DNA of 64,000 nucleotides, taken from contig CAZKMR010000004.1 in NCBI GenBank assembly GCA_964553795.1, positions 1-64,000 on the forward strand. Direction: 5' to 3'. Below are positions 17,631-27,121 of the stretch, in pieces. The position numbers and the translations under genes were made by a program. The notes below the pieces were generated by a model. That model ran no database searches. It worked only from the letters and a program-made list of their open reading frames with translations, and had not been told where the DNA came from. The stretch's first letter is position 1. Each line of letters starts with the position of its first letter. The stretch comes from JADLHS01 sp964553795 (GTDB taxonomy: Bacteria; Verrucomicrobiota; Verrucomicrobiia; Limisphaerales; JADLHS01).

Positions 17631-17678
17631 ACCCAACTTTGATCACCAAACCGTGCCCACCCCACTTGAAACTCGCGT

Positions 17679-18866
17679 ATGATTAACTGGATTTCCCAAA
17701 TCGTCGCTGTGTCCTGGTTCGGCATCCGCACCATTCCGCAGCGCAAAGGTTCGGCCATCGCCGCCGCGTTTGGCATCGCCGGCGTGGTGGCGGTGTTCGT
17801 CGGTGTGTTGTCCATCGCGCAAGGATTTCGTCACGCGGTCACATCCACCGGCCGCGACGATACTGCCATCGTTTTACGTGAAGGCGCGAATAACGAAATG
17901 TCCAGCGGCATCAGCCGCGATGAAGCGCGCATCATCAAAGACGCTCCCGGTGTGGCGCGCGAAAACGGCGTTGCTCTGGCTTCAGCAGAGTTGTTTGTGA
18001 TTATTGATATTCCCAAACGCACGACCGGCACGGATGCAAATGTTCCCTTTCGCGGTGTCGAACCGACCGGTCCAACATTGCGCGGCAACGTGCAAATTGT
18101 GGCGGGCCGGATGTTTGAGCCCGGACGCAATGAAGTTATCGCGGGCGTCGCCGCTGCACGGGAATTTGCCGGATTGGACGTGGGAACAACGATCAAGCTC
18201 GGTCGCATGGAATGGACCGTTGTTGGTCTTTTCACCGACGGCGGCGGCATGGGCGAATCGGAATTATGGACGGACGCCACGGTGTTGCAGGACTCGTATC
18301 AGCGGGAAAACTCGTATCAATCCGTGTACGTCCGATTGCAAACGCCCGAAAGTTTTCAGGAGTTCAAGGACTCGCTCACGTCCAATCCGCAACTCAAAGT
18401 TCGCGTCGAAAAGCAGCGTGAGTTTTATTCCGAACAATCCAGCATGACCACCAGCTTCATCGCGAGCGTCGGCACGGTGATCGCCGTGATGATGGCGCTC
18501 GGCGCACTGCTCGGCGCATTGAACACGATGTATAACGCGGTCGCGGCGCGAAGTCGCGAGATCGCCACCCTGCGTGCGCTCGGTTTCGGCGCAACCCCAG
18601 TTATCTGTTCCGTGCTGATGGAATCGGTGGTGTTGGCGTTAGCGGGCGGTGTGGTGGGAGGAATCGGCGCGTATCTGATGTTCGACGGCAGCAGCGCGGC
18701 CACGATGAACTTTCAAACCTGGAGTCAGGTTGCGTTCGCGTTCGCGGTCACGCCGGAGCTGTTAGTCAGCGCCATTTTTCTCGCCGCCATCATCGGTGTC
18801 ATCGGTGGTTTCTTCCCGGCCATTCGTGCGGCGCGATTACCGATTGCGAGCGCGTTGCGCGGCTGA
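17679..18866 (+). CDS. ABC transporter permease, MacB/FtsX type (2)
   Basis: 395 residues, paralogous in layout to the preceding permease. There is one N-terminal helix (AAAFGIAGVVAVFVGVLSIA), a periplasmic MacB_PCD-like domain and an FtsX domain beginning near SFIASVGTVIAVMMALGALL with the NTMYNAVAARSREIATLRAL loop. The C-terminus is AARLPIASALRG. Having two separate permeases implies a heterodimeric exporter, more like LolC/LolE than the MacB homodimer. The exported molecule is unknown. The gene meets the next one tail to tail with a one-base gap. Confidence 0.9.
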   Translation: MINWISQIVAVSWFGIRTIPQRKGSAIAAAFGIAGVVAVFVGVLSIAQGFRHAVTSTGRDDTAIVLREGANNEMSSGISRDEARIIKDAPGVARENGVALASAELFVIIDIPKRTTGTDANVPFRGVEPTGPTLRGNVQIVAGRMFEPGRNEVIAGVAAAREFAGLDVGTTIKLGRMEWTVVGLFTDGGGMGESELWTDATVLQDSYQRENSYQSVYVRLQTPESFQEFKDSLTSNPQLKVRVEKQREFYSEQSSMTTSFIASVGTVIAVMMALGALLGALNTMYNAVAARSREIATLRALGFGATPVICSVLMESVVLALAGGVVGGIGAYLMFDGSSAATMNFQTWSQVAFAFAVTPELLVSAIFLAAIIGVIGGFFPAIRAARLPIASALRG

Positions 18867-18867
18867 A

Positions 18868-20844
18868 CTATTGCTTCGGAAACCGGAAGAATTTTTTCTC
18901 AATCGGCTCAATCGCGTAGTGATAAGTCATCGAACCCGCGGCGTCGGCCGTAATTTCCCCAATCTTCGTCCAATTCGTCAGATTGGTCGATTGTTCGACT
19001 TTATACGTCTGCAACGGCGACCCAAACAGACAGACCATCACTGAAGTCGAGTCTTCCCGATTAAGACTCACCACCGTCGCGCCCTGATCCACGCCGCCGC
19101 CAACGCGCACACTGACCGTCGCAAAGTCATCGTCGCCGAACGTTCCCACCAAGCGATAAGTGAAGTGATCCACGCCCGTGAATTCAGTCGGCGGCGTGTA
19201 AACCAGCGTGGCATTCACTACCGTCACCGTTCCGCCATTCGCTGTGGCGGAATTGGTCAGCACAATCGTCGGGGCGTCGCCGATTTCCCAACTGTCGTTG
19301 CAGAAGAATTTTCCAAACGGCACGGTGATGGGCGTATTCGGCAACGTCGCCAGTTGATCCGGTCGTGCGACAACTTCACACCAGGTGCGGAACGAATACG
19401 CGCCGATGTAGTCCGCATTCGCCGAATTGGCATAAACGCGAATGGTGTAATTCCCGGTCTCAGGCAACATGCGACGCTGTTTGGTGTCGCCCGGGAAAAA
19501 GCCGTTAAACCAATTGCTGCCACTCGGGGCGATCACTTGCCAAAACAGCCAGCCGTTGAATTGCGGCGCGGCGTTGAGTTGATCGAAATTCACGCGCTGC
19601 CCGACCACGCCGCTGAAGATGTACGTGTCGAGTCCGCCCGGTTCATCAATCCGGCCTGAGCCAGTCACGGGCACGCCGTCCGAAATCACTTCGCCCTTCG
19701 CGATGTTGAGGCGCACGTCACCCGGCAAGGTGAAAATGCGAAACGCGTAATTGCCGAGATAACTCGGTTGATTCGCTCCGACCCAAACGCGCAACGTGTA
19801 CATTCCGGTTTCCGGCATGATGCGGCGACCGCTGTCGGTGAAGAAATTTTGAAACAAACTCGCGCCGCTCGGCGTGCGCACTTCCCACTGCAACCAACCA
19901 TTGAACGCCGCTGATTTGCTGATCGCCTGGAAAGTCATGCCCTGCCCCGCCGTTGCGGGAAACGTGTAATAATCCCACGCGCCCGCGGCATCAATGATTC
20001 CCGCGCCGGTAGCCGGAACATTGTTCGTCACGATTTCGTTCGGTTGAATGGCGAAGTATTGATCCGCTGGGATGGCGCGGAGGCGCAGTGAATACGCGCC
20101 GGTGTGATTGGTCGCGTTGGATTGCGCGAGCACACGGAGGCGATACGTGCCGGTTTCAGTCAACGTGCGGCGTCCCAAATGATTCCCGGCAGTGACGTAA
20201 CTGGAAATAACCGTGTTACTGCTCGGCGTTTTCAGTTCGCAGTAGAGATAACCCTGAAACGTGCTGGCGATTTGAAGAATCTCAACGAACACGTGTTGGC
20301 CGTTGGTGGCCGAGAACGTGTAGTAATCCCACGCGCCCGGCACTTCGATGTTACCCGCGCCCGCGCCGGGAACGCCGTTCGTGATCGTGTCGCCAATCTG
20401 AATCGCGAATGTCGGATCGGCCGGAATGGTGCGCAGGCGAAATCCATACGTGCCGATGTAAGCCGGATTCGATGAGCCAACCCAGACGCGCAGCGTGTAC
20501 GTGCCGGTCTCCGGCAACGTGCGGCGACCTTCGTTGTTATTGTCGAGATACGACGAAAGCACCGTCACGTTGCCCGGCGACTTCAATTCCCAGCGCAACC
20601 ATCCGGCGAACGAACTCGCGACGTTGATTTCCTCGACGAAGATGTTTTGCCCCGCCACGCCGGTGAACGTGTAGTAATCGTTTTCCGTATGCACATTGAT
20701 TCGGCCTGCGCCTGCACCGGGCACGCCGTCTGAAACTGCCTCATCGAGTTGAATGGAAAAATTCTCCGCGCACGCGGTCGCTCCGCTGATCAACAACGCC
20801 ATGCCTGCCGCCAGACCGTAACCCGCAATCATCACTTTATTCAT
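18868..20844 (-). CDS. Secreted protein with tandem PPC-like repeats and a cadherin-like domain
   Basis: 658 residues with a signal peptide (AAGMALLISGATACA). Four tandem repeats of about 120 residues each carry VPGAGAGRI or VTGSGRI, DYYTF or DTYIF, and GRRTLPETGTYTLRVWVG. These beta-sandwich units resemble bacterial pre-peptidase C-terminal (PPC) domains. A cadherin-like unit follows (LVYTPPTEFTGVDHFTYRLV), then a short C-terminal beta domain (YKVEQSTNLTNWTKIGEI) that recurs at the ends of secreted proteins in these bacteria. No catalytic domain is visible, so adhesion or surface binding is the best guess. Confidence 0.72.
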   Translation of the reverse strand: MNKVMIAGYGLAAGMALLISGATACAENFSIQLDEAVSDGVPGAGAGRINVHTENDYYTFTGVAGQNIFVEEINVASSFAGWLRWELKSPGNVTVLSSYLDNNNEGRRTLPETGTYTLRVWVGSSNPAYIGTYGFRLRTIPADPTFAIQIGDTITNGVPGAGAGNIEVPGAWDYYTFSATNGQHVFVEILQIASTFQGYLYCELKTPSSNTVISSYVTAGNHLGRRTLTETGTYRLRVLAQSNATNHTGAYSLRLRAIPADQYFAIQPNEIVTNNVPATGAGIIDAAGAWDYYTFPATAGQGMTFQAISKSAAFNGWLQWEVRTPSGASLFQNFFTDSGRRIMPETGMYTLRVWVGANQPSYLGNYAFRIFTLPGDVRLNIAKGEVISDGVPVTGSGRIDEPGGLDTYIFSGVVGQRVNFDQLNAAPQFNGWLFWQVIAPSGSNWFNGFFPGDTKQRRMLPETGNYTIRVYANSANADYIGAYSFRTWCEVVARPDQLATLPNTPITVPFGKFFCNDSWEIGDAPTIVLTNSATANGGTVTVVNATLVYTPPTEFTGVDHFTYRLVGTFGDDDFATVSVRVGGGVDQGATVVSLNREDSTSVMVCLFGSPLQTYKVEQSTNLTNWTKIGEITADAAGSMTYHYAIEPIEKKFFRFPKQ

Positions 20845-21006
20845 TGGCGCGCATGCTAGAAAGGTTGTCAGGGCGATTAAATGGAACTAAAGACCCATCC
20901 GCCAGCATCTTACCACCAAAGGTCCATTGTTACTTTCGCCAGCGTTGTCGACAATACGAGCATAGTCGGCGCTCGCTCATTGCTGGCGATTTGAAAAGGA
21001 AGCTTA

Positions 21007-21209
21007 TGAAAAGTGAAAACAAGTTACGGGAGACAACCACCATCTGCTGCGTCTGCGGCGGACACATTAACGGTCCGTGGCCGGCGGCGGCAAACCTCTC
21101 ACACGGGTATTGCAAGCAACACTACCACTCGGCCATGCGCGAGATTCAAGCGCACCTGGCGCTCATGGAGCGGCGGCTCGGGCGCACCGCCCCCGCTCTG
21201 GCCGCCTAG
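21007..21209 (+). CDS. Small zinc-ribbon-like protein
   Basis: 67 residues starting at an ATG preceded by AAAAGGAAGCTT, a good ribosome-binding site. The sequence has a CCVC pair near residues 14-17 and a SHGYCKQHY segment near residues 35-43. This spacing resembles the short C-x-x-C ... SHG-x-C motif found in small zinc-binding tails of bacterial regulators. A helix follows (REIQAHLALMERRL). The function is unknown. Its stop codon overlaps, tail to tail, the stop of the ClpX-like gene. Confidence 0.6.
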
Positions 21210-22426
21210 GTCAACAGTCGTCGCAATTCGGCTTTGGGCGACTCCACCAGCCTGGCCGTCACGGCGAAACGCTTCACCCTGCTGCCTGGCAGTTGGAATT
21301 TGAAATCGCGAAACACGCGCTCGCAAACTGTCATCAATGCGCGCGCCCCGGTTTGCTCGTCGGCCGCCAGTTCCGCCAGTCGTCGCAGCCCATCGTCCTT
21401 GAATTCGCACTTGATGCCATAGGCCGCAAACGCGCGCTCGTATTGATGAATCAAGCTGCTCTCGCTCTTCCGCAGCACATTGAACAGATCATCTGTGTCG
21501 AGCGCGTGACACGCCACGCGCACCGGCAAACGTCCGATGAACTCCGGCTCCAGTCCAAACTGAATCAAATCCGCTGTGCTGAGTTGCGCGAGCAATGAGT
21601 CGATTGTTTCCGTTCTCCTCCGATTTGGCTTTGCAACATCTTCGGTCAATAGCAGCCGGCGATTGATGATTTCTGAAATGCCTGAGAATGCCCCGCTCAC
21701 GACGAACAAGATGTGCCGCGTGTTGATCGTCTCCGGCTGCAACGCGCCCCCACCCCGCATCGCCGACATCGCGCTCTGCAACTGTCCCGTCATATCGTTC
21801 GGCGACACCACCGGCACGTCGCCATCCTCCATGAGCTTGAGTAGATTCGTCTGCACGCCGCGGCCTGACACATCCCGCCCGGCCTGTTCGCCGCGCGTCG
21901 CGAGCTTGTCCACCTCGTCCAGATAAATGATCCCGTGTTCCGCCTTCTTCACGTCGCCACCGGCTCGCCGCACCAAGTCGCGCACCAGATCATCCACGTC
22001 ACCGCCCACGTAACCCGTCTCGCTGAACTTCGTCGCATCCGCCTTCACGAACGGCACGCCGATTAAATCCGCCGCCGACCGGATCAAGTGCGTTTTGCCC
22101 ACGCCCGTCGGTCCGAGCAGCAACACATTTTGCTTCTGATAAAACGGCGCGGCATTTCCTTCCAGCGTCAGCCGCACATGTTGAAAATGATCGCAGAGCG
22201 CCACGCTCAACACCTTCTTCGCCTCGCGCTGCCCGATGACGAACCGGTTGAGATGTTTCGCAATGTCCGCCGGCTTGAGATTGAAGCTAAACTCCGGCTT
22301 CGGTGGCGCCGCAAACTCCACCACGCCCGGCTTCGACAAGCGGGATGATTTAAGTTTCTTCGGCACGCCTGCCGTTACCGGCCCGAGCGAATCCGGCTGT
22401 CCGCTAAATTGATTGGAAAGCGCCAT
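21206..22426 (-). CDS. ClpX-like AAA+ unfoldase lacking zinc finger and IGF loop
   Basis: About 406 residues with clear ClpX-family features: Walker A GPTGVGKTH, pore loop GYVGGDVDDLV, Walker B IIYLDEVDK, DVSGRGVQTNLLKLMED, sensor and arginine-finger block FGLEPEFIGRLPV, and a C-terminal lid. The N-terminal C4 zinc-binding domain of canonical ClpX is absent; a proline-rich non-cysteine stretch takes its place. The IGF tripeptide that docks ClpX on ClpP is also missing from the loop after INRRLLLTEDV. It may therefore work without ClpP. The start is uncertain: ATG at 22426 or TTG at 22507. No clpP is in the window. Confidence 0.8.
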   Translation of the reverse strand: MALSNQFSGQPDSLGPVTAGVPKKLKSSRLSKPGVVEFAAPPKPEFSFNLKPADIAKHLNRFVIGQREAKKVLSVALCDHFQHVRLTLEGNAAPFYQKQNVLLLGPTGVGKTHLIRSAADLIGVPFVKADATKFSETGYVGGDVDDLVRDLVRRAGGDVKKAEHGIIYLDEVDKLATRGEQAGRDVSGRGVQTNLLKLMEDGDVPVVSPNDMTGQLQSAMSAMRGGGALQPETINTRHILFVVSGAFSGISEIINRRLLLTEDVAKPNRRRTETIDSLLAQLSTADLIQFGLEPEFIGRLPVRVACHALDTDDLFNVLRKSESSLIHQYERAFAAYGIKCEFKDDGLRRLAELAADEQTGARALMTVCERVFRDFKFQLPGSRVKRFAVTARLVESPKAELRRLLT

Positions 22427-22601
22427 GCCTCCGAGTGTGCCTGCGGGTCGCTTCAAAATCGAATCAAACCCGACGTAAACCAGTTGCGTCTTAGACTGCG
22501 GTGACAAGCGCAGTCCATGACACCTCCTGCAACCTCAAACGCTCTACCCTCATTTCCAGATTTCCGCGCCCGCCGTTTTCCGCTACAACACCCGACCGGT
22601 C

Positions 22602-25600
22602 ATGACCGACCCGCGCATCAACGAACTTCGCCAACTGCTTCCGCAGGCCATGTTGCCTGATTGGGTGCGACTCGGCGCGCGCGCCGCCCGCCTCTTTCGC
22701 GACCGTCTCCATCCCGACAAACACGACGCCCTGCTCAATCGTTTGTTGGAACAAGCCCGCGCTTCCGTCGCCACGCGCCAGGCCCGCGAGCAGAACGTTC
22801 CCCAAACTTCCTACGCGCCCGAACTTCCCATCACCGCGCGCAAAGACGAAATCGTCGCCGCCATCCGCGCAAACCAGGTCGTCGTTATCGCAGGAGAAAC
22901 CGGCTCAGGCAAAACCACTCAGTTGCCCAAGATGTGCCTCGACGCCGGACTCGGCATCCGCGCCAAGATCGGCTGCACGCAACCCCGCCGCGTCGCCGCG
23001 CTGTCCATCTCGCGCCGCATCGCCGAGGAGTTATCCGTCACGTGGGGCCGCGAAGTCGGTTGCAAGATTCGGTTCGACGACCGCTCCAGCGCCGACACCT
23101 ACATCAAGTTGATGACCGATGGCATCCTGCTCGCCGAGGCGCAGGGCGATCCGCAACTTTCCGACTACGACGCCATCATCATAGACGAAGCCCACGAGCG
23201 CAGCCTGAACATTGATTTCCTGCTCGGCCATCTCAAAGGATTGCTCGCCCGCCGCGGCGACCTGAAACTCATCATCACCTCGGCCACGATTGACACCCAG
23301 ATGTTTTCGCGCCACTTCAACAACGCTCCGATCATCGAAGTTTCCGGCCGCATCTATCCCGTCGACGTCCGTTACGAACCGCCTATCGCCGACTCCGAGG
23401 AACAAGGCGACGTGCATTACGTGGACGCCGCCGTGCAAGCCGCCGAGCGCGTGCTTTACGAAACGACCACTGGCGATGTGCTCATCTTCATGCCCGGCGA
23501 ACGCGACATCCGCGAGACAAGTGATCAACTTCAGGGGCGCTTTTCGCGCGACGCGGAGATCATTCCGTTGTTCGGTCGTCTGAGTTCCGGCGAACAACAG
23601 CGCGTCTTCTCGCCTTCGTCGCAACGCAAGATCGTCATCGCCACGAACATCGCCGAAACCTCGCTGACGATTCCCGGCATCCGCTACGTCATTGATGCCG
23701 GCCTCGCACGCATCAGTCGTTACAACCCTCGCACCCGCACGAAGCGACTGCCCATCGAACCCGTCTCGCAAAGCAGCGCCAACCAGCGCAAAGGTCGCGC
23801 CGGTCGCGTGCAGGACGGCATCTGCATCCGGCTTTATTCCGAGGAAGATTTCGCCGCGCGACCCGCCTTCACCCAGCCGGAAATCCAACGTTCCAATCTC
23901 GCCGAAGTCATTCTGCGGATGAAAGCCTTCCGCCTCGGCGACATCGAAACTTTTCCCTTTGTTCAGCCGCCCACGCCCGCGGCGATTGCGAGCGGTTACG
24001 CGTTGCTGCAAGAACTCGGCGCGCTCGATGCCCAACGCGATTTGACGCAACTCGGCAGCGATCTCGCGCGGCTGCCGATTGATCCCACGCTCGGCCGCAT
24101 GTTGCTCCAAGCCCAACGCGAACACGCCTCGCGGGAACTCCTCATCATCGCGGCTGGTATCAGCATCCAAGATCCGCGCGAGCGTCCGCTCGACCAAAAG
24201 GAAGCTGCGGCCACCGCCCACAAACGCTTCGCCGATCCCCAATCCGATTTCCTCGCGCTGCTCAACATTTGGAACGCCGTTCACGACGAATGGGAAAGAC
24301 TCCGCAACCAGAGCGCCCGACGCAAATTTTGTCGCCAGAACTTTCTCTCCTACCTCCGCATGCGCGAGTGGCAAGATCTGCACGCGCAGTTGTGTGATGG
24401 GCTGGAAGACCTCCCTCTCCATGAACCGGAGCGCCGATCACCGGATCGGCTCGGCGAGAAAATCGCCCCCAAACGAGCCGATCGGGTGATCGGCGCTCCG
24501 CAGCATACCGCTGCCTACGACGCCATCCATCGCTCGATTCTCTCCGGCCTCATTGGCCACGTCGCGCGACGCGAAGAACGCAATCAATACAAAGCCGCCG
24601 GCAATCGCGATGTCACGATGTTCCCCGGCTCGGCGCTGTACGAACGCGGCGAGAAACCAATCAAAGGCCGCAATACGCGAGTCCAAAAGAACGCTCCGCC
24701 GCCGCCCAAAACGAATCAACCGCCGTGGATCGTCGCCGGTGAAATCGTTGAGACCTCCCAGCTGTTTGCCCGCACTGTCGCCGGGATTGATCCGCAATGG
24801 ATTTATCAGCTCGCTCCGCATCGCTGCAAAGTGACGCACCAAAACCCGCACTGGAGCGTCAGTGCCGGGCGCGTGCTCGTCGAGGAAGTCATCACGCTGC
24901 ACGGACTTGAAATCGTTCGCCGCAAAGTCGCTTACGGGAACATCAATCCCAAAGAGGCCACCGCCATCTTTATTCGCGCCGCGCTCGTCGAGGAAGATTT
25001 GATCCCGCCACGCCCCGTCACCCGGCAACGCGCCGATGCCGAAGAAGAAATCCGCGAAGCGATGAAACAACCAGCGCGCACACCATCACGTAGCGCAGAC
25101 AGTCTGTCCGCTGTATCGCTGGTTGGCAACCTGCGTCCCTCAAATTCTGCCGCGCCCAGCCGACTGCCAGTCGGCGACACAGCAGACAAACTGTCTGCGC
25201 TACCACTTCAATACGCCTTCCTCACCCAAAACCGCGCCGTTCGTCAGAAGATTGAAAACCTCCAGACCCGCGCGCGCCATCACGGCATGATTGATCTTGA
25301 TCAAGCGCTCGTGAACTTTTACGCCGCGCGTCTCGAGAATGTTTCCTCCTTCCACGAACTCAATCGCATCCTCCGCGACTGCAACGGTGACCAACAATTC
25401 CTGTGCGCGAGCGAAGCCGACCTGCTCGGCGACCTGCAATTGAGTTACGACGCCAACGCCTTCCCTGACGCCGTCCATCTTGCCGATCAACCGCTCCCGC
25501 TCAATTATGCCTACGCGCCGGGCGAAGAATGGGACGGCGTCACCGTGCAATTGCCCGTGGACCTCGCCCGCGCTGTTTCGCCCGCGGCGGTCGAGTGGGC

Positions 25601-26945
25601 TGTGCCCGGACTGCGCGCCGAACAGGTCGGCGAATGGTTGCGCTCCCTGCCCCGCGCGCTGCGCCGCGAATTGCAGCCCATCGAACCCAAGGTCGCCGAG
25701 ATCGTGCGCGATTTGAATCCGAGTGGCGCATCATTGCGTGCCGACCTCGCGCGTTTTCTGCTGCAACGTTACGGCGTCACCGTCCCGCCGGACGCGTGGC
25801 GCGAAGAAGCTGTGCCCGCGCATCTCCGCCCGCGCGTGGAGATTGTGGATCACAACCGCAAGACGCTCGCCGTCGGTCGGAATCTTGAACAACTCAAACC
25901 GCAGCTCAAGGAAACCAAGCCCGTCGCCCCGCGCCACGACGATGCCTGGCAACGCGCCGCCGCGAAGTGGGAACGCGCCGATCTGACAATCTGGAACTTC
26001 GGTGATTTGCCGGAGAAGGTTGTGGTGAACGATGACGCAGGTAGGGCGGCGCTGCCGCGCCGCCCGGCTGAGCAGCAGCTCAGCCCTACCATCTATGCCT
26101 GGCCTGGCCTGACGTTCGAGGACGGCCACGTCAATCTTCGTCTCTATCGCAGCAGCGCCCTCGCCCGCGAAGCAAATTTTGACGGCGTGAACCGACTCAT
26201 CGAACTCGCGTTGCAAAAGGATTTCGCGTGGCTGCAGAAAGACCTGCGCACGCTCGTGCGATTCGACGCACTTTACGCACCGCTCGGCTCGCTGGATGAA
26301 TTGCAGGAAACCGCCTTCACGAATCTCAAACGCCATGCCTTGCCGACTACGCCACTCGCCGCGTTGACGCAAGCGAACTTCGACACCGCCGTGCAGGAAA
26401 CCCGCACCCGCCTCGTCGGTCTGCCATCGCAGATGGAAACCCGCTTGAACGTCATTCTCCCTTTGCGACAGCAGATCGCCACCAAGCTGGGCTTTGCCGC
26501 TGCTACCGCCAGCGCGCCGCGTTCGCGCACCTTGAATGACCTCAGTCAACTTGGTGTTCCCGCCAAAGCAGCGACCTCGAAGCATCCGCTCGCAGCAGAG
26601 TTGAACAGCCTGCTACCGCCGCGCTTTCTTGATCTGATCAACTTCGAGCGCCTCAAAAACCTGCCGCGCTACCTCAAAACTCTGCTCACGCGCATCGAAC
26701 GCGCCGCGTTGAATCCGCAGAAAGATGCCGAACGCGCCGCGCAACTCGCGCCTTACGCCCAAGTCGTCGCGGGCTTTGCCGCGAAGCCTGCGAACGTTCC
26801 TGAAGTTCGTACGTTGCAGGACGAATTCCGCTGGCTCGTCGAGGAATTCAAAGTCTCCCTCTTCGCGCAGGAACTGGGCACTGCCGTTCCCGTTTCTGCC
26901 AAGCGGCTGGATCAAAAGTTGGAGCAACTTAACGCCATTTCTTAA
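22602..26945 (+). CDS. hrpA: ATP-dependent RNA helicase HrpA (DEAH box)
   Basis: 1,447 residues, a full-length HrpA. Motif I is GETGSGKTTQ, Ia TQPRRVAA, II DEAH, III TSATID, V TNIAETSLTIPG and VI QRKGRAGR, followed by HA2, OB-fold and the long HrpA-specific DUF3418 C-terminus. DEAH helicases remodel RNA or RNP; HrpA acts on stalled ribosomes and mRNA in E. coli. Three palindromic repeats lie in frame: at 24427-24500 (about residues 609-633), 25090-25203 (about 830-867) and 26041-26089 (about 1147-1163). They add roughly 80 foreign residues, all in the region C-terminal to the helicase core, where surface loops are likely. Confidence 0.95.
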   Translation: MTDPRINELRQLLPQAMLPDWVRLGARAARLFRDRLHPDKHDALLNRLLEQARASVATRQAREQNVPQTSYAPELPITARKDEIVAAIRANQVVVIAGETGSGKTTQLPKMCLDAGLGIRAKIGCTQPRRVAALSISRRIAEELSVTWGREVGCKIRFDDRSSADTYIKLMTDGILLAEAQGDPQLSDYDAIIIDEAHERSLNIDFLLGHLKGLLARRGDLKLIITSATIDTQMFSRHFNNAPIIEVSGRIYPVDVRYEPPIADSEEQGDVHYVDAAVQAAERVLYETTTGDVLIFMPGERDIRETSDQLQGRFSRDAEIIPLFGRLSSGEQQRVFSPSSQRKIVIATNIAETSLTIPGIRYVIDAGLARISRYNPRTRTKRLPIEPVSQSSANQRKGRAGRVQDGICIRLYSEEDFAARPAFTQPEIQRSNLAEVILRMKAFRLGDIETFPFVQPPTPAAIASGYALLQELGALDAQRDLTQLGSDLARLPIDPTLGRMLLQAQREHASRELLIIAAGISIQDPRERPLDQKEAAATAHKRFADPQSDFLALLNIWNAVHDEWERLRNQSARRKFCRQNFLSYLRMREWQDLHAQLCDGLEDLPLHEPERRSPDRLGEKIAPKRADRVIGAPQHTAAYDAIHRSILSGLIGHVARREERNQYKAAGNRDVTMFPGSALYERGEKPIKGRNTRVQKNAPPPPKTNQPPWIVAGEIVETSQLFARTVAGIDPQWIYQLAPHRCKVTHQNPHWSVSAGRVLVEEVITLHGLEIVRRKVAYGNINPKEATAIFIRAALVEEDLIPPRPVTRQRADAEEEIREAMKQPARTPSRSADSLSAVSLVGNLRPSNSAAPSRLPVGDTADKLSALPLQYAFLTQNRAVRQKIENLQTRARHHGMIDLDQALVNFYAARLENVSSFHELNRILRDCNGDQQFLCASEADLLGDLQLSYDANAFPDAVHLADQPLPLNYAYAPGEEWDGVTVQLPVDLARAVSPAAVEWAVPGLRAEQVGEWLRSLPRALRRELQPIEPKVAEIVRDLNPSGASLRADLARFLLQRYGVTVPPDAWREEAVPAHLRPRVEIVDHNRKTLAVGRNLEQLKPQLKETKPVAPRHDDAWQRAAAKWERADLTIWNFGDLPEKVVVNDDAGRAALPRRPAEQQLSPTIYAWPGLTFEDGHVNLRLYRSSALAREANFDGVNRLIELALQKDFAWLQKDLRTLVRFDALYAPLGSLDELQETAFTNLKRHALPTTPLAALTQANFDTAVQETRTRLVGLPSQMETRLNVILPLRQQIATKLGFAAATASAPRSRTLNDLSQLGVPAKAATSKHPLAAELNSLLPPRFLDLINFERLKNLPRYLKTLLTRIERAALNPQKDAERAAQLAPYAQVVAGFAAKPANVPEVRTLQDEFRWLVEEFKVSLFAQELGTAVPVSAKRLDQKLEQLNAIS
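24427..24500. repeat. Palindromic repeat, family D, inside hrpA
   Basis: The arms are 27 bp with one mismatch. The left begins CGGAGCGCCGATCACC and the right ends GGTGATCGGCGCTCCG, with a loop of about 20 bp. It is translated in frame within hrpA (EPERRSPDRLGEKIAPKRAD segment). Confidence 0.85.
25090..25203. repeat. Palindromic repeat, family C, inside hrpA
   Basis: The left arm is GTAGCGCAGACAGTCTGTCC and onward. The right arm ends GGACAGACTGTCTGCGCTAC-like, as read CAGACAAACTGTCTGCGCTAC minus its first base. The outer arms pair over about 25 bp with two mismatches, with a second inner inverted segment. Its 114 bp equals 38 codons and reads through in frame. Confidence 0.85.
26041..26089. 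repeat. Palindromic repeat, family E, inside hrpA
   Basis: The outer ends are GTAGGGC and GCCCTAC. Inside are two nested hairpins, GGGCGGCG with CGCCGCCC and GGCTGAGC with GCTCAGCC. With one more base each side it is 51 bp, or 17 codons, and it is translated as AGRAALPRRPAEQQLSPT. Confidence 0.8.
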
Positions 26946-27121
26946 TTCGCCGGGAAGAAATCAGTGCGCTGAAGACTGAAATCACATCCCTGGTGATGTG
27001 AATAGATTTCTATTGCTTTCCCCCGGCGATGAGTTTGAGTGGACTCATAAGCACACACATGCCTCACCGCGTGCTTAAAGATGTTCCAAACCGTTCACGT
27101 CGTATCGCAACGCACGATTTT

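Noticed and set aside
23031..24422. 463-codon minus-strand open frame
   Set aside because: It lies wholly antisense to the helicase core of hrpA, has no recognisable domain and shows shadow-frame composition.
26978..27001. Terminator after hrpA
   Set aside because: TCACATC and GATGTGA form only a 7-bp stem and no U-tract follows directly; support is too weak.
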